Below, piece after piece: positions 23,477 through 33,370 of a stretch of 64,000 nucleotides of DNA. A model generated the notes under the pieces. The model was not told the origin of the DNA. It ran no database searches and saw only the letters and a list, made by a program, of their open reading frames with translations. Positions within the stretch are counted from its first letter, which is position 1; the number at the start of each line of letters is the position of its first letter. A program made the translations under genes and the position numbers. Origin of the DNA: Lepidodermella squamata (lineage: Eukaryota; Gastrotricha); the NCBI GenBank assembly GCA_047495785.1, contig JBLDXI010000024.1:1488001-1552000 (forward strand). The letters are read 5' to 3'.

Positions 23477-23809
23477 TACCGTAACGTGTGGTGATTGTGG
23501 ACACGGTAACTTTGGACACTCTCGGCTTTGCAAGTGTTTAGCTTTTCAGGGTTGAACGTTTAAATCACGGTGGTTTTCGCATAAACTTCTCCGTCATTTC
23601 AATCCAAAATTAACCTCTAATTGTCCAAAGTTACCGGAACACATTTCAATTTGCCAAAAGTCAGGTAAAATTCTCAAAATTCTCAAAATTTGCAGTAAAT
23701 TCAAGAATCACCGTCCCCACCTTTGGTAAAAATTTCAAAAATTTGGGAGTAAAGGATGATTTTTAATGTTCGAAAAACACTTTGTCCAAAGATACACGTC
23801 GTTACGGTA
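23477..23809. mobile_element. 333-bp MITE with TAA target duplication (PIF/Harbinger-like)
   Basis: Ends are inverted repeats (TACCGTAACG on the left, CGTTACGGTA on the right) flanked on both sides by TAA. A 3-bp TWA duplication is typical of PIF/Harbinger. Inside, GGTAACTTTGGACAC (left) pairs with TTGTCCAAAGTTACC (about 23619), so the element can fold back. There is no coding capacity. It lies just past the 3' end of R1. Confidence 0.5.
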
Positions 23810-24024
23810 TAAAAGATTACCCAACACTCCACCTTACTCTCATGGATCACTTAATTTTGTAAGTTCCCCCATGCGAGCTGCAACAAATTTAGGCGTAGTC
23901 ATTAATTGAATTAATTGTGATTTGGCAGACTCAACTTGCTTCACAATTGAAAAAATATGTAATGTGAGGATACGCGAAACGCGAAGAAAGCGTTATCGCC
24001 ACTGGTTGATATTTTATTCAATTC

Positions 24025-26466
24025 TTACTGCTGATTAAAAAAGCTCTCGTTTTTAAGAATCATTTCTTTTAGCATAAAGTAGCAAAGAGCTAGGCTGGTA
24101 GTGAGTGATATCAAGAGGGAAACAAAGGCCGTAGCTGAATGCTGACTAGATTGGGTTTGTAGCGTAAAAATGATCAGTACAGCGCAAAGTAGCAATGACA
24201 AAGCATTCAATGGCCCAATGACAATTCCTCCGAGCTCCTTGCAGCAATTGTTAACAAGAAGTTTCATGCCCTGTTTTACACGATAGCCTTGATAAGAGCA
24301 AAACGCCAACATCGCCACGTGCAAAGCAGCCAAGTTTGCCATCCACGCAATTGCGTGCGACGAAGAACAAACGACTTCTGATATTTCGAAGTAAGTGTCC
24401 GTAATGGGGTCATAATTCCTAATTCGTGATGCGACAATCGATTCACAGGCGAACGAATCAGAGAGAAGCCAAATGACCAGGAGCGACATGCAGCCAACAA
24501 TGAAGAGAAATGTAGCCAGGGATGTTCGCTTTTGAATCCCTGCTTCAAACTCGACCGCTGGATCCTTCGTAGAATCGTTGTTACTTGAGGAAACCAACAT
24601 TATTGTACGGTTTGGCTGCGCATCCACTTTTGATCTATCCGTCGGTTTGTTTGGGCGAACTTGTCTAACAGAGGTATCAGGGCCCACAACTGTCAACATG
24701 TTCACAATTTTGCCGTCCTTCATAATTTTCACACGTTTCGGCGGAGGCGGCAGTTTCTTTGCCAGAAAATAAGCTCGGAATGAAACCACGCCAACAACGG
24801 TTGACATGGAAAACACTAACAAGACAAGTCGAGTAATTGATATGGCAAAACTGTCAATGCTGGTCTTCATCGAGAACGCCACTGCAGCCCCATTCAACAC
24901 AATGCATCCAGCATACCCGGTTATTTTGATGAAAGGAGATGTGCCAAGTTCTGGCTTCCCGCTGTTCTTGATGGTCACGAAAATGATTCCGAGTTGAAGC
25001 AAGGTCAAGATGGCAGCAATAGTTATGACAGCTGTTGCAACCTCAGGAGTGACCTCTCGTACCAGCGAAATCGAAAAAGCAACGTCTCTTGGTGGGTTTC
25101 CGCCGTTTTCCCAAGCAGCCCAATCCATCGACTCGAGAGGGGAGACTTTGTAGCGACCGTAGAACATGTAGTTTCGACTTGCATCCACCTCTACTGAAGA
25201 GAACTTATTTCGGTATCCTTTAGAATCGTAGTAAGAATAGAGGATCAAATCATTCTCTGCGTATCCTCGCTTGCTGAAACGCAGCTGGCCTCTCAGGCCA
25301 GATATGTTTACATTAAGTACAGATTGATTTACGACTTTCATCACGAATTCGGGATTCGTATTCATGTCTCGGAGCGACATGTTGAATTCTCGTTTCAGTC
25401 GATTATCGGCATCATGCATGGCGTATATCCCCATCAAAGTTGCATCGTGGCAAACGTATTTCAACGACCCTAGAGTTGCAGATCGAGGTCTCTTCAAAAT
25501 CTCGGTCATTTTCTCCTCGAAATAAGTGGTGTTGTAACCCAACTCGCTGACCCTGCTATCATCCATGACCTGAGTTATCGGCCCGACAAACAAAGCGAAA
25601 CTAAACTGGATTCGTAGGATTTCTCTTGTGCACCAACTGTCCAGTAAGTTTTCTGGCCTGACGTTGTTTGGTTCCGCTGCCAAGGAATTTGACATGAAGA
25701 AAATATATCGCTTACCGGTGATTCCAGCGTAATAAGCTTTGCAGAGAAAACGCCACAAAAGAGGCTCGGTGGTGACGTAGACAACAAGGACTCGAACGTC
25801 ATGAAATCGGATCTCATTGATCACATCGTCAGTTATGTCCAAGACGATGTTGAAAGTTGGAACATTAATGCCACTTTCCAAGGCGTATCTGTTGACGTAT
25901 GTTGCTGATATATAGTCGCTTGGAGAACTGGCCAGCGTTAGGATACCTATAGTCGACCATTTCCCAACGTCTTTAAAGAAGTGAACCAAGGATATCGCGT
26001 TGAGCTCTCCATTTGACTGAACACTGTAGAGATTCGGATAGGTCATATGATCAGCGAGGAAAGGCGCTGTGCATGCAATAGCAAGTCCGACCATGTTGAA
26101 ATATTTCAGCGGTTTTCCGTAGGGTTTGCAGCCGACGGAAAAGAACGGTCCGATAAATATCGGCGAGCGAATTAGCCCGTCATCTGACCTGTTTTCCCAA
26201 GCTCGGCCGTATCTCACGAGTTCACGGACTGGGGCGTAGCCTTGCGCGAATCCTTCTTCATCTCGATAGTCCGGTACGATGTGATAGTCAGTCAGAATGT
26301 CAGTTCGGTTGTTAGCGTGGTCGATCGCGATTTTCACAGCTGGCGGGCATCCTACATGTGTAATTGGGAACACCTGCAGCATAGAAATGTTGAATTTCTT
26401 TCTCTGACAGCTAACATGCGTGGAAAATGCAAGCAGAATCAAGTAGATGTACCCCATTCGCGACAT
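24025..26466 (-). CDS. GABA-B-like class C GPCR, array copy R1
   Basis: Intronless, 813 aa from the Met at 26466. That start gives a clean signal peptide (MSRMGYIYLILLAFSTHVSC) aligned with the other copies; a Met 13 codons upstream is less likely. Residues about 25-430 form a periplasmic-binding-protein-like (Venus flytrap) ligand domain with several N-glycosylation sequons. A seven-helix region fills the last 340 residues. TM6/TM7 (GPLNALSLLLCAVLIIFTLQ and the last helix) and the CSSSHAIAW segment resemble GABA-B receptors. The TM3-TM4 loop is unusually long (about 80 residues) and starts with a PPPPKR motif; its variable part is almost identical to that of R6. Coupling and ligand are unknown; a chemosensory or neuromodulatory role is plausible. 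The C-terminus (LKNESFFNQQ) differs from all other copies. Confidence 0.9.
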   Translation of the reverse strand: MSRMGYIYLILLAFSTHVSCQRKKFNISMLQVFPITHVGCPPAVKIAIDHANNRTDILTDYHIVPDYRDEEGFAQGYAPVRELVRYGRAWENRSDDGLIRSPIFIGPFFSVGCKPYGKPLKYFNMVGLAIACTAPFLADHMTYPNLYSVQSNGELNAISLVHFFKDVGKWSTIGILTLASSPSDYISATYVNRYALESGINVPTFNIVLDITDDVINEIRFHDVRVLVVYVTTEPLLWRFLCKAYYAGITGKRYIFFMSNSLAAEPNNVRPENLLDSWCTREILRIQFSFALFVGPITQVMDDSRVSELGYNTTYFEEKMTEILKRPRSATLGSLKYVCHDATLMGIYAMHDADNRLKREFNMSLRDMNTNPEFVMKVVNQSVLNVNISGLRGQLRFSKRGYAENDLILYSYYDSKGYRNKFSSVEVDASRNYMFYGRYKVSPLESMDWAAWENGGNPPRDVAFSISLVREVTPEVATAVITIAAILTLLQLGIIFVTIKNSGKPELGTSPFIKITGYAGCIVLNGAAVAFSMKTSIDSFAISITRLVLLVFSMSTVVGVVSFRAYFLAKKLPPPPKRVKIMKDGKIVNMLTVVGPDTSVRQVRPNKPTDRSKVDAQPNRTIMLVSSSNNDSTKDPAVEFEAGIQKRTSLATFLFIVGCMSLLVIWLLSDSFACESIVASRIRNYDPITDTYFEISEVVCSSSHAIAWMANLAALHVAMLAFCSYQGYRVKQGMKLLVNNCCKELGGIVIGPLNALSLLLCAVLIIFTLQTQSSQHSATAFVSLLISLTTSLALCYFMLKEMILKNESFFNQQ

Positions 26467-26644
26467 TTTCTCGAAAATAAACGAAGAAGGCAGCTTAACA
26501 ATCAATAATGACGTATTTGCTTGTCTTTTTACTTTTTAATGCGTTTACCAACATTCCCCACGTGTTACAATGAGTCTCCCACGCATAACATGTTCGCACT
26601 GGGCAATAATTTGAGGGTTTTAATTATTAGTATGTGTTTATTTT

Positions 26645-26760
26645 ACAAAATATCCATTAAAATCCAGGGAAAGGGGTTCAATTTCCCTAAAGGAAATCCG
26701 CGTTGAAATTAATTAATTCGAGCAATAATTACGGAAGCTTTGATAATTATCATAAGATGT
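26645..26760 (-). promoter_or_regulatory. conserved upstream element of R1
   Basis: About 200 bp before the R1 start. It contains GGGAAAGGGGTTCAATTTCC, then AGGAAATCCGCG, then a block shared almost unchanged with R2 (AATTCGAGCAATAATTACGG, GCTTTGATAATTATCA). The core recurs upstream of R2, R5 and R6 at a similar distance, so it is probably a shared promoter or enhancer element. Confidence 0.5.
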
Positions 26761-27705
26761 CCGCAAGTAGTTCACTGATAAACGTTAAGCGATTAAGTTT
26801 TTTTATTTTATGCTGCCCATTGCGTCAGAACAACTAACACAGATCTATCAAGGGCTATATTTTATAAGCCTACTGTAGATATCTGCTGTAGATCTCAACT
26901 TGAATCCCATGACAAATGAAAGCTGAGGGGTTTTATTGGTCATTGTCACTTAATGGATCTTCATCAGACCGTTCGCTCGGATTGTTTTTACCCCTATCAC
27001 CGCCACGGCGCCTATCGCAGTGCCTGCATGAGTGTCACTGGCAGCAAGTATCAAGTAATGGATCGAATTCACGCCATGGGTCATCATAGATGACAATTTG
27101 TCGAGTCAATTGACCGTCTGAAATTTTCCAACCTTTCAGCCCGAATCTCGTGCCGCCACATTTCACCCACCTGCAAATTGAAAATCCTACGGAAAAGCCG
27201 AATGAGCAAAAGTAACTGGGTTCTACACACGTTGGGTATTCAGGAAGGTATTGACGTTGAGCAACATGTCGAAATTATGAAACTTGAACCCCAACTTCCG
27301 CTTTTTGGCTAATTTCTGGTTTGCGATGATTAAAATCCCCTGCCAGTCGCCAGTCGCCAGTCAGAGTTAGCAGCGACTCAGGGTCCTTTATCAGTCCGAG
27401 ACTACCACAGTAGGTGTTATGAAACATTTTTATTTAGTTTACTTTTGCAAAATAGAAAAGCTAATAAAAGCGGGAATGATGGAAGAGAAAATGAGAGGCT
27501 CGCACGCCATACGTAGTGGTGTTTGCGACGCGAGAATGCGATAGCCTCACCATTGTTGGCGCTTAATTGCTTCCAATACAGACCCAAGCGACGACGCGTT
27601 TCACACGGTCACACGCTTTGATCATGTGGGCACGTGTGACCATTGACCATTGGTGTGTACAACGGAGTGAGTTTTCTCTTTAGCCCGCTCTTGTCGTTTG
27701 TTATG
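26761..27705. other. intergenic between R1 and the nested transposons
   Basis: No gene seen. It contains a short tandem (CAGTCGC, three copies near 27344). From about 27652 the sequence TGGTGTGTACAACGGAGTGA begins a block that reappears at 40449, marking the left end of the duplicated receptor 3' flank. Confidence 0.5.
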
Positions 27706-27810
27706 TTACATATTGCTCTAGGGACAGCTCACATATTACAATTATGTTACATAATTCCCCTAGGGGAAAACTTCACATATTGACAGTTTAAGGCGGATTT
27801 TTTAAAATGC

Positions 27811-27965
27811 GAGCGAAGCGAGCCATGATCCAAAATCCTTGCACCGCCGTAAGAGCGAGCGGAGCGAGCTTTACGGGGCAAGGATTTTGGGACGAGCGTA
27901 GCGAGGCACCGAGCGAGGCGAGAAAGCAGCGATTAATTTTTGTCGCAGTCGAGCGAAGCGAGAAA
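27811..27965. repeat. GAGCGNAGCGAG repeats around a hairpin
   Basis: Five variants of GAGCGAAGCGAG occur in 155 bp. In the middle, CCAAAATCCTTGC (27830-27842) pairs perfectly with GCAAGGATTTTGG (27878-27890); inside it CGTAA pairs with TTACG around one repeat copy. Related degenerate copies lie at 32680-32740, on the other side of the P-like element. This fits an internal structural repeat of the outer insertion. Confidence 0.5.
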
Positions 27966-28429
27966 AGTAACCAACAACTAGTTTCTTCCTTCCGCTAGAT
28001 AAAGGCGACCAGCGACTGTCTTACGCTTCTCAACGACGATCTCACTGGCGGGTATAACTTGGGACTAATAGAGATGGACTCGAAACTTGGCTAAAAAGGC
28101 TCTGATCGAAGAAAAAAATCCTCTTTGCGTGCGTCACGTTTTTCGAGGCAAAAAATGGTTGTAAACAAGAAATTTAATGCCACAAAGCAGCATCCGCCCA
28201 TTATAGCGCTAAAAATGACCAGTGGTACTCATGAATGCAATTATAGCTCATCGGCTAATTATCAGATATCAAAACAAATTACATATTCAGAAAGACCAGC
28301 TGGAGACGCGTGCACAGATATAAAAATTATTAAGGACATTTTTATTTATATCTCTTTTATTCATGTTTTGTAAGTTCAATGATTTCTATGATCAGAAACG
28401 CTGCGCGAGTTAGAGTTCATTCAGGAATT

Positions 28430-31321
28430 TCATTTTGATTTTGATTTCGATTTCGATTTCGACTTCGGTTTTTTTGAGAGATATGGATTTTTCGACAAAT
28501 GGTCGTTGTGACCAGCCAGGCAGGATCGTAAACTCATGTCCGAAACGCCGTCGTGATCCTTCGCATATCGGACAATACGGGACGCGACAACGCAACGGAC
28601 CAACTTCAAGATGGCCGACTTTCGTTCGGCTGCAATGTTCGGCAGGGAATTTCTCAGATGTTCCTCGAATTCTTTGGTAAGCAATCGAGAGCAATTATCA
28701 CCGCTGCAACACAGCCCGAGAACTTGAAGGACGTCGCCATGCGGGCGCACCAAGCCGCCACGTGAAACCTCGTCGATGTAGCTGTTCAATTCGATGTTGC
28801 GGTTGTCATTTTCCTGGCACCTAAGCCCTAGCCGACGGCTTATGAAACCAGCCACATAGCTGAACGATTTGTAATTGCTTTTCAGATTGCGAGGAAGTGC
28901 AACTTTCACCAGCTGTGCAGTCTTGATTCGCTCGAGAGCGGCTTTCTTGCAAGCCCTGGCTGCGACGATTTGAATAGCGTCATGGTCAACTCCATCGACG
29001 TTTGCCGCCCTGGGAATGCCAAAATGTGAACTACACATTCGCAAGTGAGCCGCGTATACCAATACATCGAAAACGGATGGGTGACTTTTCGAGCCGCCGC
29101 ACTGGCGGAACTGAGCGAAAAGTTGCTCCGCCCCGTCTTGGTTGAACCTATTGGTCATGATTACCTTGACACCTTGCGAGAGCAGAAATTTGCTTAGTTT
29201 GACGATGTTTTTCGTAGCCTGGACCATGCCGCGAAACACATTCTTCGGCCAGGAAGTGGAGCGTTTACGCTTAGCGCCGTTTTTATCAACAATTTCACGA
29301 TAATTTGATCGGTTGAGATTCTGACAAACTCGAATTTTGCGAATGAAATCATTCTCCAGCCATTGAAATCGAGGATCTTCGAGGTCAGTAAAAGGACGCA
29401 ACATAGGATTCTTAGTTTGCGCGCAACGTTTAAAAGACGAGGAATTCAGGATATCGAACCATTTGTCAAAATGAATCAACAAGTCGGCCATGGCAGTGGC
29501 ATTCTTCTTGTCGAACGTCGATGAGTAGTGCATAACAGATCGAGCCATAGAACGGGAGAACACTTGTACCGCCAGGGCCGTTCGCATTTTTTGAGGGGCT
29601 CGCTTGTTCTTTTCAATGGTGAAAAGATGGTGATGCGTAATTTTCCGAATCATGCGGAAGAACTGCTCGATGTCTTCTTTGAACGCATTTTGCAATAATT
29701 TCCATTTAAAAATTCCACCACCAGGTAATATGAAATCGCCGTTGATAAGGGCGTTACGAGCACACTAAGAAAGAAAAATAATTTTTACGCTGATGAAATG
29801 GAGCCGATTTACCTTGATTAGATGAGGCACATCCGGAATGATGAATACTTTTTGACCAGGAATGGTTGGATGATCGAATTCCAGCTGTTTATTGAAGCCT
29901 GTATCTATCATAGACCAATTTTTTCCATCTCCGTCGAGAGTAACCGAAACCGCCTGACTGCCAATCGCGGCCATGCGCCGAATTGTCTCGAGCAAAGCAT
30001 CCTTCATGAAACTAGCCGAGGCATTGTTCGTAACGGGATAATTTGCTGTATTTATGAGCAAGCGACATGCAGCGAATCGAATCACAAAACTCAGTACTTT
30101 AGTAGCTGGTTTGGTCGGGTCGTCCATTGCCATACCAACAACCAGTCCTTGGCGGTTCGGCACCGGCCGTAGGGTGCCTGAAACATGAACTTCGTCCATC
30201 ATCACATGGCAGAACCTAAAGTCCACATCCGGCAACAGCTTCATTTGGGAATCAAGTAAGGAATAGGCAGACTCCGATTGACCGCCTTCGTACTCCACAG
30301 GAATTAATCGTTGCAATGTTCGTTCACACGGCAAAATCATCATTCGCGACCGAACGATGTTATTATACAGTGAAGGGCCGCGGAGATGCATACCGAGCGC
30401 GTATCGCAGAGTTAGAGGTGAATATCGCCGGCCACGAGGGTCTTCTACCTTGCGCAAACTTTGTGGTTCTTCCAAGAACTTTTCAAGCTCATCATCAGAA
30501 ACCAAATTTTTCGGAAGGAACACGGCTCCCGAAGGCAAGCTACTCGCGTTGGCCTCAGCTTCAGCGTCGTCCATTGCTGCTTCGACGGCTATTTCCGCTA
30601 TTTGCTTTTTCAAAGACATACCAACAGCTATCGAAAGTGGCGACTGAGACTTTATCTTTCGACCACATCGGATACGGTAATAGCTAGCTTTGCTGATAGC
30701 ATTCTTCAATTTTCGTTTCAGTTCAACTGCTATCCTTTCAGCTTCATTCTTGGCGTTTTCATGCTGAGCCAATGCGTGAGCAAGACTTTCATTCCGTTCT
30801 TCCAGCCTAGCAATGTAATCTTGGCTATTGGTGCTTCGTTCAGGTCTCGGTCCAGTGGTCGACAGATCAAGAATTGTCGTAGAATCAGGCGAATGACGTT
30901 TACCAGTCGTCAAGGGCAATGTAAGATCGAGGGCAATTTCAGGCAAATTCGAATTCGCTACGGCAACTGGCGATTCGATAACTTGACCAGATCCAAGCTT
31001 CGGTAATTTTATCAACCAATATCCAGAATTGCTGACAGGGCCGCTATCAGATGCAATCTCAAATACCTTCTCAGGCGTAATGGAAATAGTGGGCGGGTTG
31101 GAAATCGCTGGCATGCTCGGCAATTCCGAAATCGGCGAATTCGAATTAGGTAAGGAATCATTGGACTGATCAGACAGCTGCTGATTCGAGATATTTTCAT
31201 CAGCGACAGAGTCTGGACTGTCAATGGCAATAAGACGCTCGCTTTTCGGAACATATTTCGGATTTCTATTCTTTCCCTTCGGCTTCCGACCGATACACTT
31301 GCTTTTTGGCTTACGCGGCAT
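28430..31321 (-). CDS. P-element-like transposase (THAP9 type), two exons
   Basis: Exons 29813-31321 and 28430-29764 join across a 48-bp GT-AG intron (29765-29812), phase 0, to give about 947 aa. The N-terminus is basic and Ser/Pro-rich; a coiled coil follows (about residues 165-215, ARLEERNESLAHALAQHENA). The RNase-H-like catalytic region has FCHVMMDEVHVSGTLRP, VTLDGDGKNWSM and the P-family motif VPHLIK at the splice junction, continuing CARNALINGDF in exon 2. The middle of exon 2 (EQLFAQFRQCGGSKSHPSV) matches the C-terminal P-transposase domain. A C2CH THAP zinc finger, usual at the N-terminus, is not seen; it may be lost or lie in an upstream exon disrupted by the MITE. The C-terminus ends in a Lys-Ser repeat made by a hexanucleotide microsatellite. 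Possibly active if DNA binding survives. Confidence 0.88.
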
Positions 31322-31634
31322 TAATCGAATTATGATAAAGGAAATTAAAAAGATTCGGAAAAATGGCCTGGCCTCTAAGGAAAAATGATAAAATATTACT
31401 TACAGTTAATATAACAATTAAATTATAATATTTTAAGAATATGAAAAGATAAGTAGCGATATAGACCAAAAGCTTCTAGAATCGATGACTCGATGATTAA
31501 TAAAATTGCTCTTTCAGCTGAAAATTGCCATTATGCCATAGTGACTCATATCAATGCCTTCGTCAGGAAGCAAGCTTTCCAAATCTGCAACTCATATAAA
31601 AAAATGTTGGAAAATAAGATCACCAGAGTAGTAT
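31322..31634. other. leader region between transposase start and MITE
   Basis: AT-rich, non-coding. It should hold the transposase promoter or an unseen first exon. No TATA box is convincing. Confidence 0.3.
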
Positions 31635-31796
31635 AGGTCTCCGCACAAACTCCGTATCTTTTTTTTTGCTTACGCATACGACCAATCACTTACGCAAACG
31701 GCGAAAAACATACGACCACATACGCACCCTATTCACAAACTCTGCATGCGTATGCGTTATGTCTTTGCTGAACGGCGTTGTCACCTAAAAAAGGCT

Positions 31797-31870
31797 TGCT
31801 TTGACCGGGGATCGAACCCGGGTGACTTGTTTGTGAGATCGGCATAACACCGATTACACTAACAAGACGC
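31797..31870 (-). other. tRNA-Val-like sequence (degenerate)
   Basis: The minus strand shows an A-box-like TTAGTGTAATCGG and a B box GGTTCGATCCC in a well-paired T arm (CCGGG/CCCGG). The anticodon-position loop CTCACAA would read CAC (Val). The acceptor and anticodon stems do not pair, so it is not a functional tRNA but a tRNA-derived core with possible Pol III promoter boxes. Confidence 0.45.
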
Positions 31871-32182
31871 ATGATTTCGAGTTGTAGTAATCAGTACTTG
31901 ACGGATCACGCATCGTGATACAATTATTAATTAATATAATTGGTAATTATTTATAGAGCACTTAAAATTTCTTATTTATTTATCCCAAATGACCCCAAAA
32001 GGTACAGGGAATTAAAAAAAATTCTTCTGAATTTTTATGATTTTTTCCTGAATTTCCATCGAGTTTTTGATAATTATTCAATTAGTCATAATAATTAATA
32101 TTTTCAACTTCAATGTTCGCAGAGTTGTGATGGTGGCACGATTAAAACCGGAGAAATTATCTCACTGTTTGCGTAAGTCGTT

Positions 32183-32248
32183 GTGGCGAGGTTGGTTATT
32201 GACTGGCCTCGACGATGGGAGGCTCGGGTTCGAACCCCGCTCACCACA
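32183..32248 (+). other. second tRNA-like sequence, opposite orientation
   Basis: Starts GTGGCGA and ends TCACCAC, pairing at six of seven acceptor positions. It has an A-box-like TGGCGAGGTTGG and a B box GGTTCGAACCC. The anticodon stem GCCTC/GAGGC is perfect but closes an 8-nt loop, and the D arm is poor. A tRNA-like core facing away from the one at 31797-31870. Confidence 0.45.
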
Positions 32249-32626
32249 CGACTTTTTTAAGCGATCAGGCCTCGTTGCAAAAATACATAACGCTTACGCA
32301 TTCAGAGTTTGTGAATTGGTCGTATGCGTTATGTTTTTCTTAAAACATACGAGCGAGGCAAAAAACTTAACGCATAACTTGTCTACTTATTTCATGCAGA
32401 GTTTGTGCGGAGACCTTATTCATTTCTAAACGGCCGTAAAATCGCCTCATAATGGGCGGATGCGACTTTTTAGGCATTTATTATTGTTAATTTTCCATTT
32501 TTTGCTGTGATGCGACAGCGCGTGTGATTTTAAACACTTTTTTCATCCAGCTGGCCGATCAGAAGAATTTTGTATGTGTTTATCAGCAAGTTTCGAGTCC
32601 ATCTCTATTAGTCCCAAGGGGTATAA

Positions 32627-33052
32627 CACTGGCAGGTAAAAAGAGCCGGAAACAAAACGAAATCGGTCACTTCCAAGCTTGAAACGAGTCGAAGCAAGAG
32701 TGAAACGAGGCGCAGCCGAGTGTAACGAATGCGGAGACGAGTTTCAACATTTTCGAATTTTTTCGAAGGCCCACTTTTTCCAAGGTAATACAGGTAGGAG
32801 ATACACGTGAAAATACTGCAGTTTGCACCTGACAGCAATTTGCGAACTCAAAAATTGGCGCGGCTTTTTAATCGACGAAATGCGCTGATAAGTGTTCGAG
32901 AGTTCAAAAATAAGAAATTGTCTAGCTTTCATGATTAAGATGGATTTTTTATTGTTTGAGAATTCATGCCCTCGTTTTTTTAATATGCAGCGAACTATGT
33001 GAATTATGTGGATTTCGGCACACTCAAACCCCTGTATCTCGATAACGGTGAT
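32627..33052. other. right half of the outer insertion, non-coding
   Basis: Contains degenerate GAGCGNAGCGAG-like repeats (32680-32740). No gene or other element is recognised. Confidence 0.4.
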
Positions 33053-33080
33053 AGCTGTCCCCTTCGAGCAATATGTAAAA

Positions 33081-33186
33081 TAGTTCCCACGGTCCGGCCT
33101 GTTTCTCGATGATAACATAACTGCGCCTCGGCTTCGCCTCGGCTTGTTATGTGATCATCTCGAAACAGGCCTCCCCTAGGGAACTA
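33081..33186. repeat. 106-bp palindrome (foldback unit)
   Basis: Outer arms TAGTTCCC and GGGAACTA; inner arms 33096-33121 and 33146-33171 (26 bp with three mismatches, starting GGCCTGTTTC). The loop holds two copies of CCTCGGCTT. It would extrude as a long hairpin and marks the right edge of the insertion relative to the R3 flank. Confidence 0.65.
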
Positions 33187-33370
33187 TTAATACTTATCCT
33201 GTAAAAGTAAAAGTGCTCTAAGAAAGGTATAGAACATACAGGTATCGAAGATATAAGAAAAAATTAACACTACATTTGCACCTTACTAAAAACTAAAAAC
33301 TAAAACTAAAACTGGACTAAATCAGGAGAGCCGAGATTCATATTACATTCGAAATTCCACTGCATTACTT

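Larger units (their letters stand above)
31635..32416. mobile_element. 782-bp MITE with tRNA-like sequences in both arms
   Basis: Perfect 18-bp terminal inverted repeats (AGGTCTCCGCACAAACTC) with TAT on both flanks. Subterminal parts also match in inverted order (CACAAACTCTGCATGCG on the left, GCATTCAGAGTTTGTG on the right, and CATAACGC variants). Each arm has a tRNA-like core (31797-31870 minus; 32183-32248 plus). No transposase. It interrupts the P-like element, so it is the youngest layer. Confidence 0.65.
28058..32618. mobile_element. P-element-like DNA transposon, 4561 bp with intact termini
   Basis: Terminal inverted repeats of 32 bp match perfectly (28058-28089 and 32587-32618, beginning CTTGGGACTAATAGAGATGG). 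They are flanked by an 8-bp direct repeat GGGTATAA (28050-28057 and 32619-32626). Length of repeat and target duplication are those of the P superfamily (31-bp repeats and 8-bp duplications in the Drosophila P element). One transposase gene fills the left two thirds on the minus strand. A separate MITE (31635-32416) sits upstream of its start codon. Perfect ends and open reading frames indicate a fairly recent insertion. Confidence 0.85.
27706..33190. mobile_element. outer foldback-type insertion in the R2 3' flank (hosts a P-like element)
   Basis: The R3 copy of this flank runs straight from CGTTTGCTATGTTT to CTTATCCTGTAAA (40490-40515). Here the same two ends are separated by about 5.5 kb. 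The left end TTACATATTGCTC-x2-GGGACAGCT (27706-27729) has an inverted partner at 33053-33077. A 106-bp palindrome (33081-33186) closes the right side. Removing the P-like element leaves about 0.9 kb of non-coding, foldback-rich DNA. It is either one composite insertion or two adjacent ones. No transposase of its own is visible. Confidence 0.55.

Noticed and set aside
27807-27998. 63-aa ORF across the GAGCG repeats
   Set aside because: Open only because of the repeat composition; lies in foldback DNA.
31797-31870. Functional tRNA-Val gene
   Set aside because: Acceptor and anticodon stems do not pair; it lies inside a MITE.
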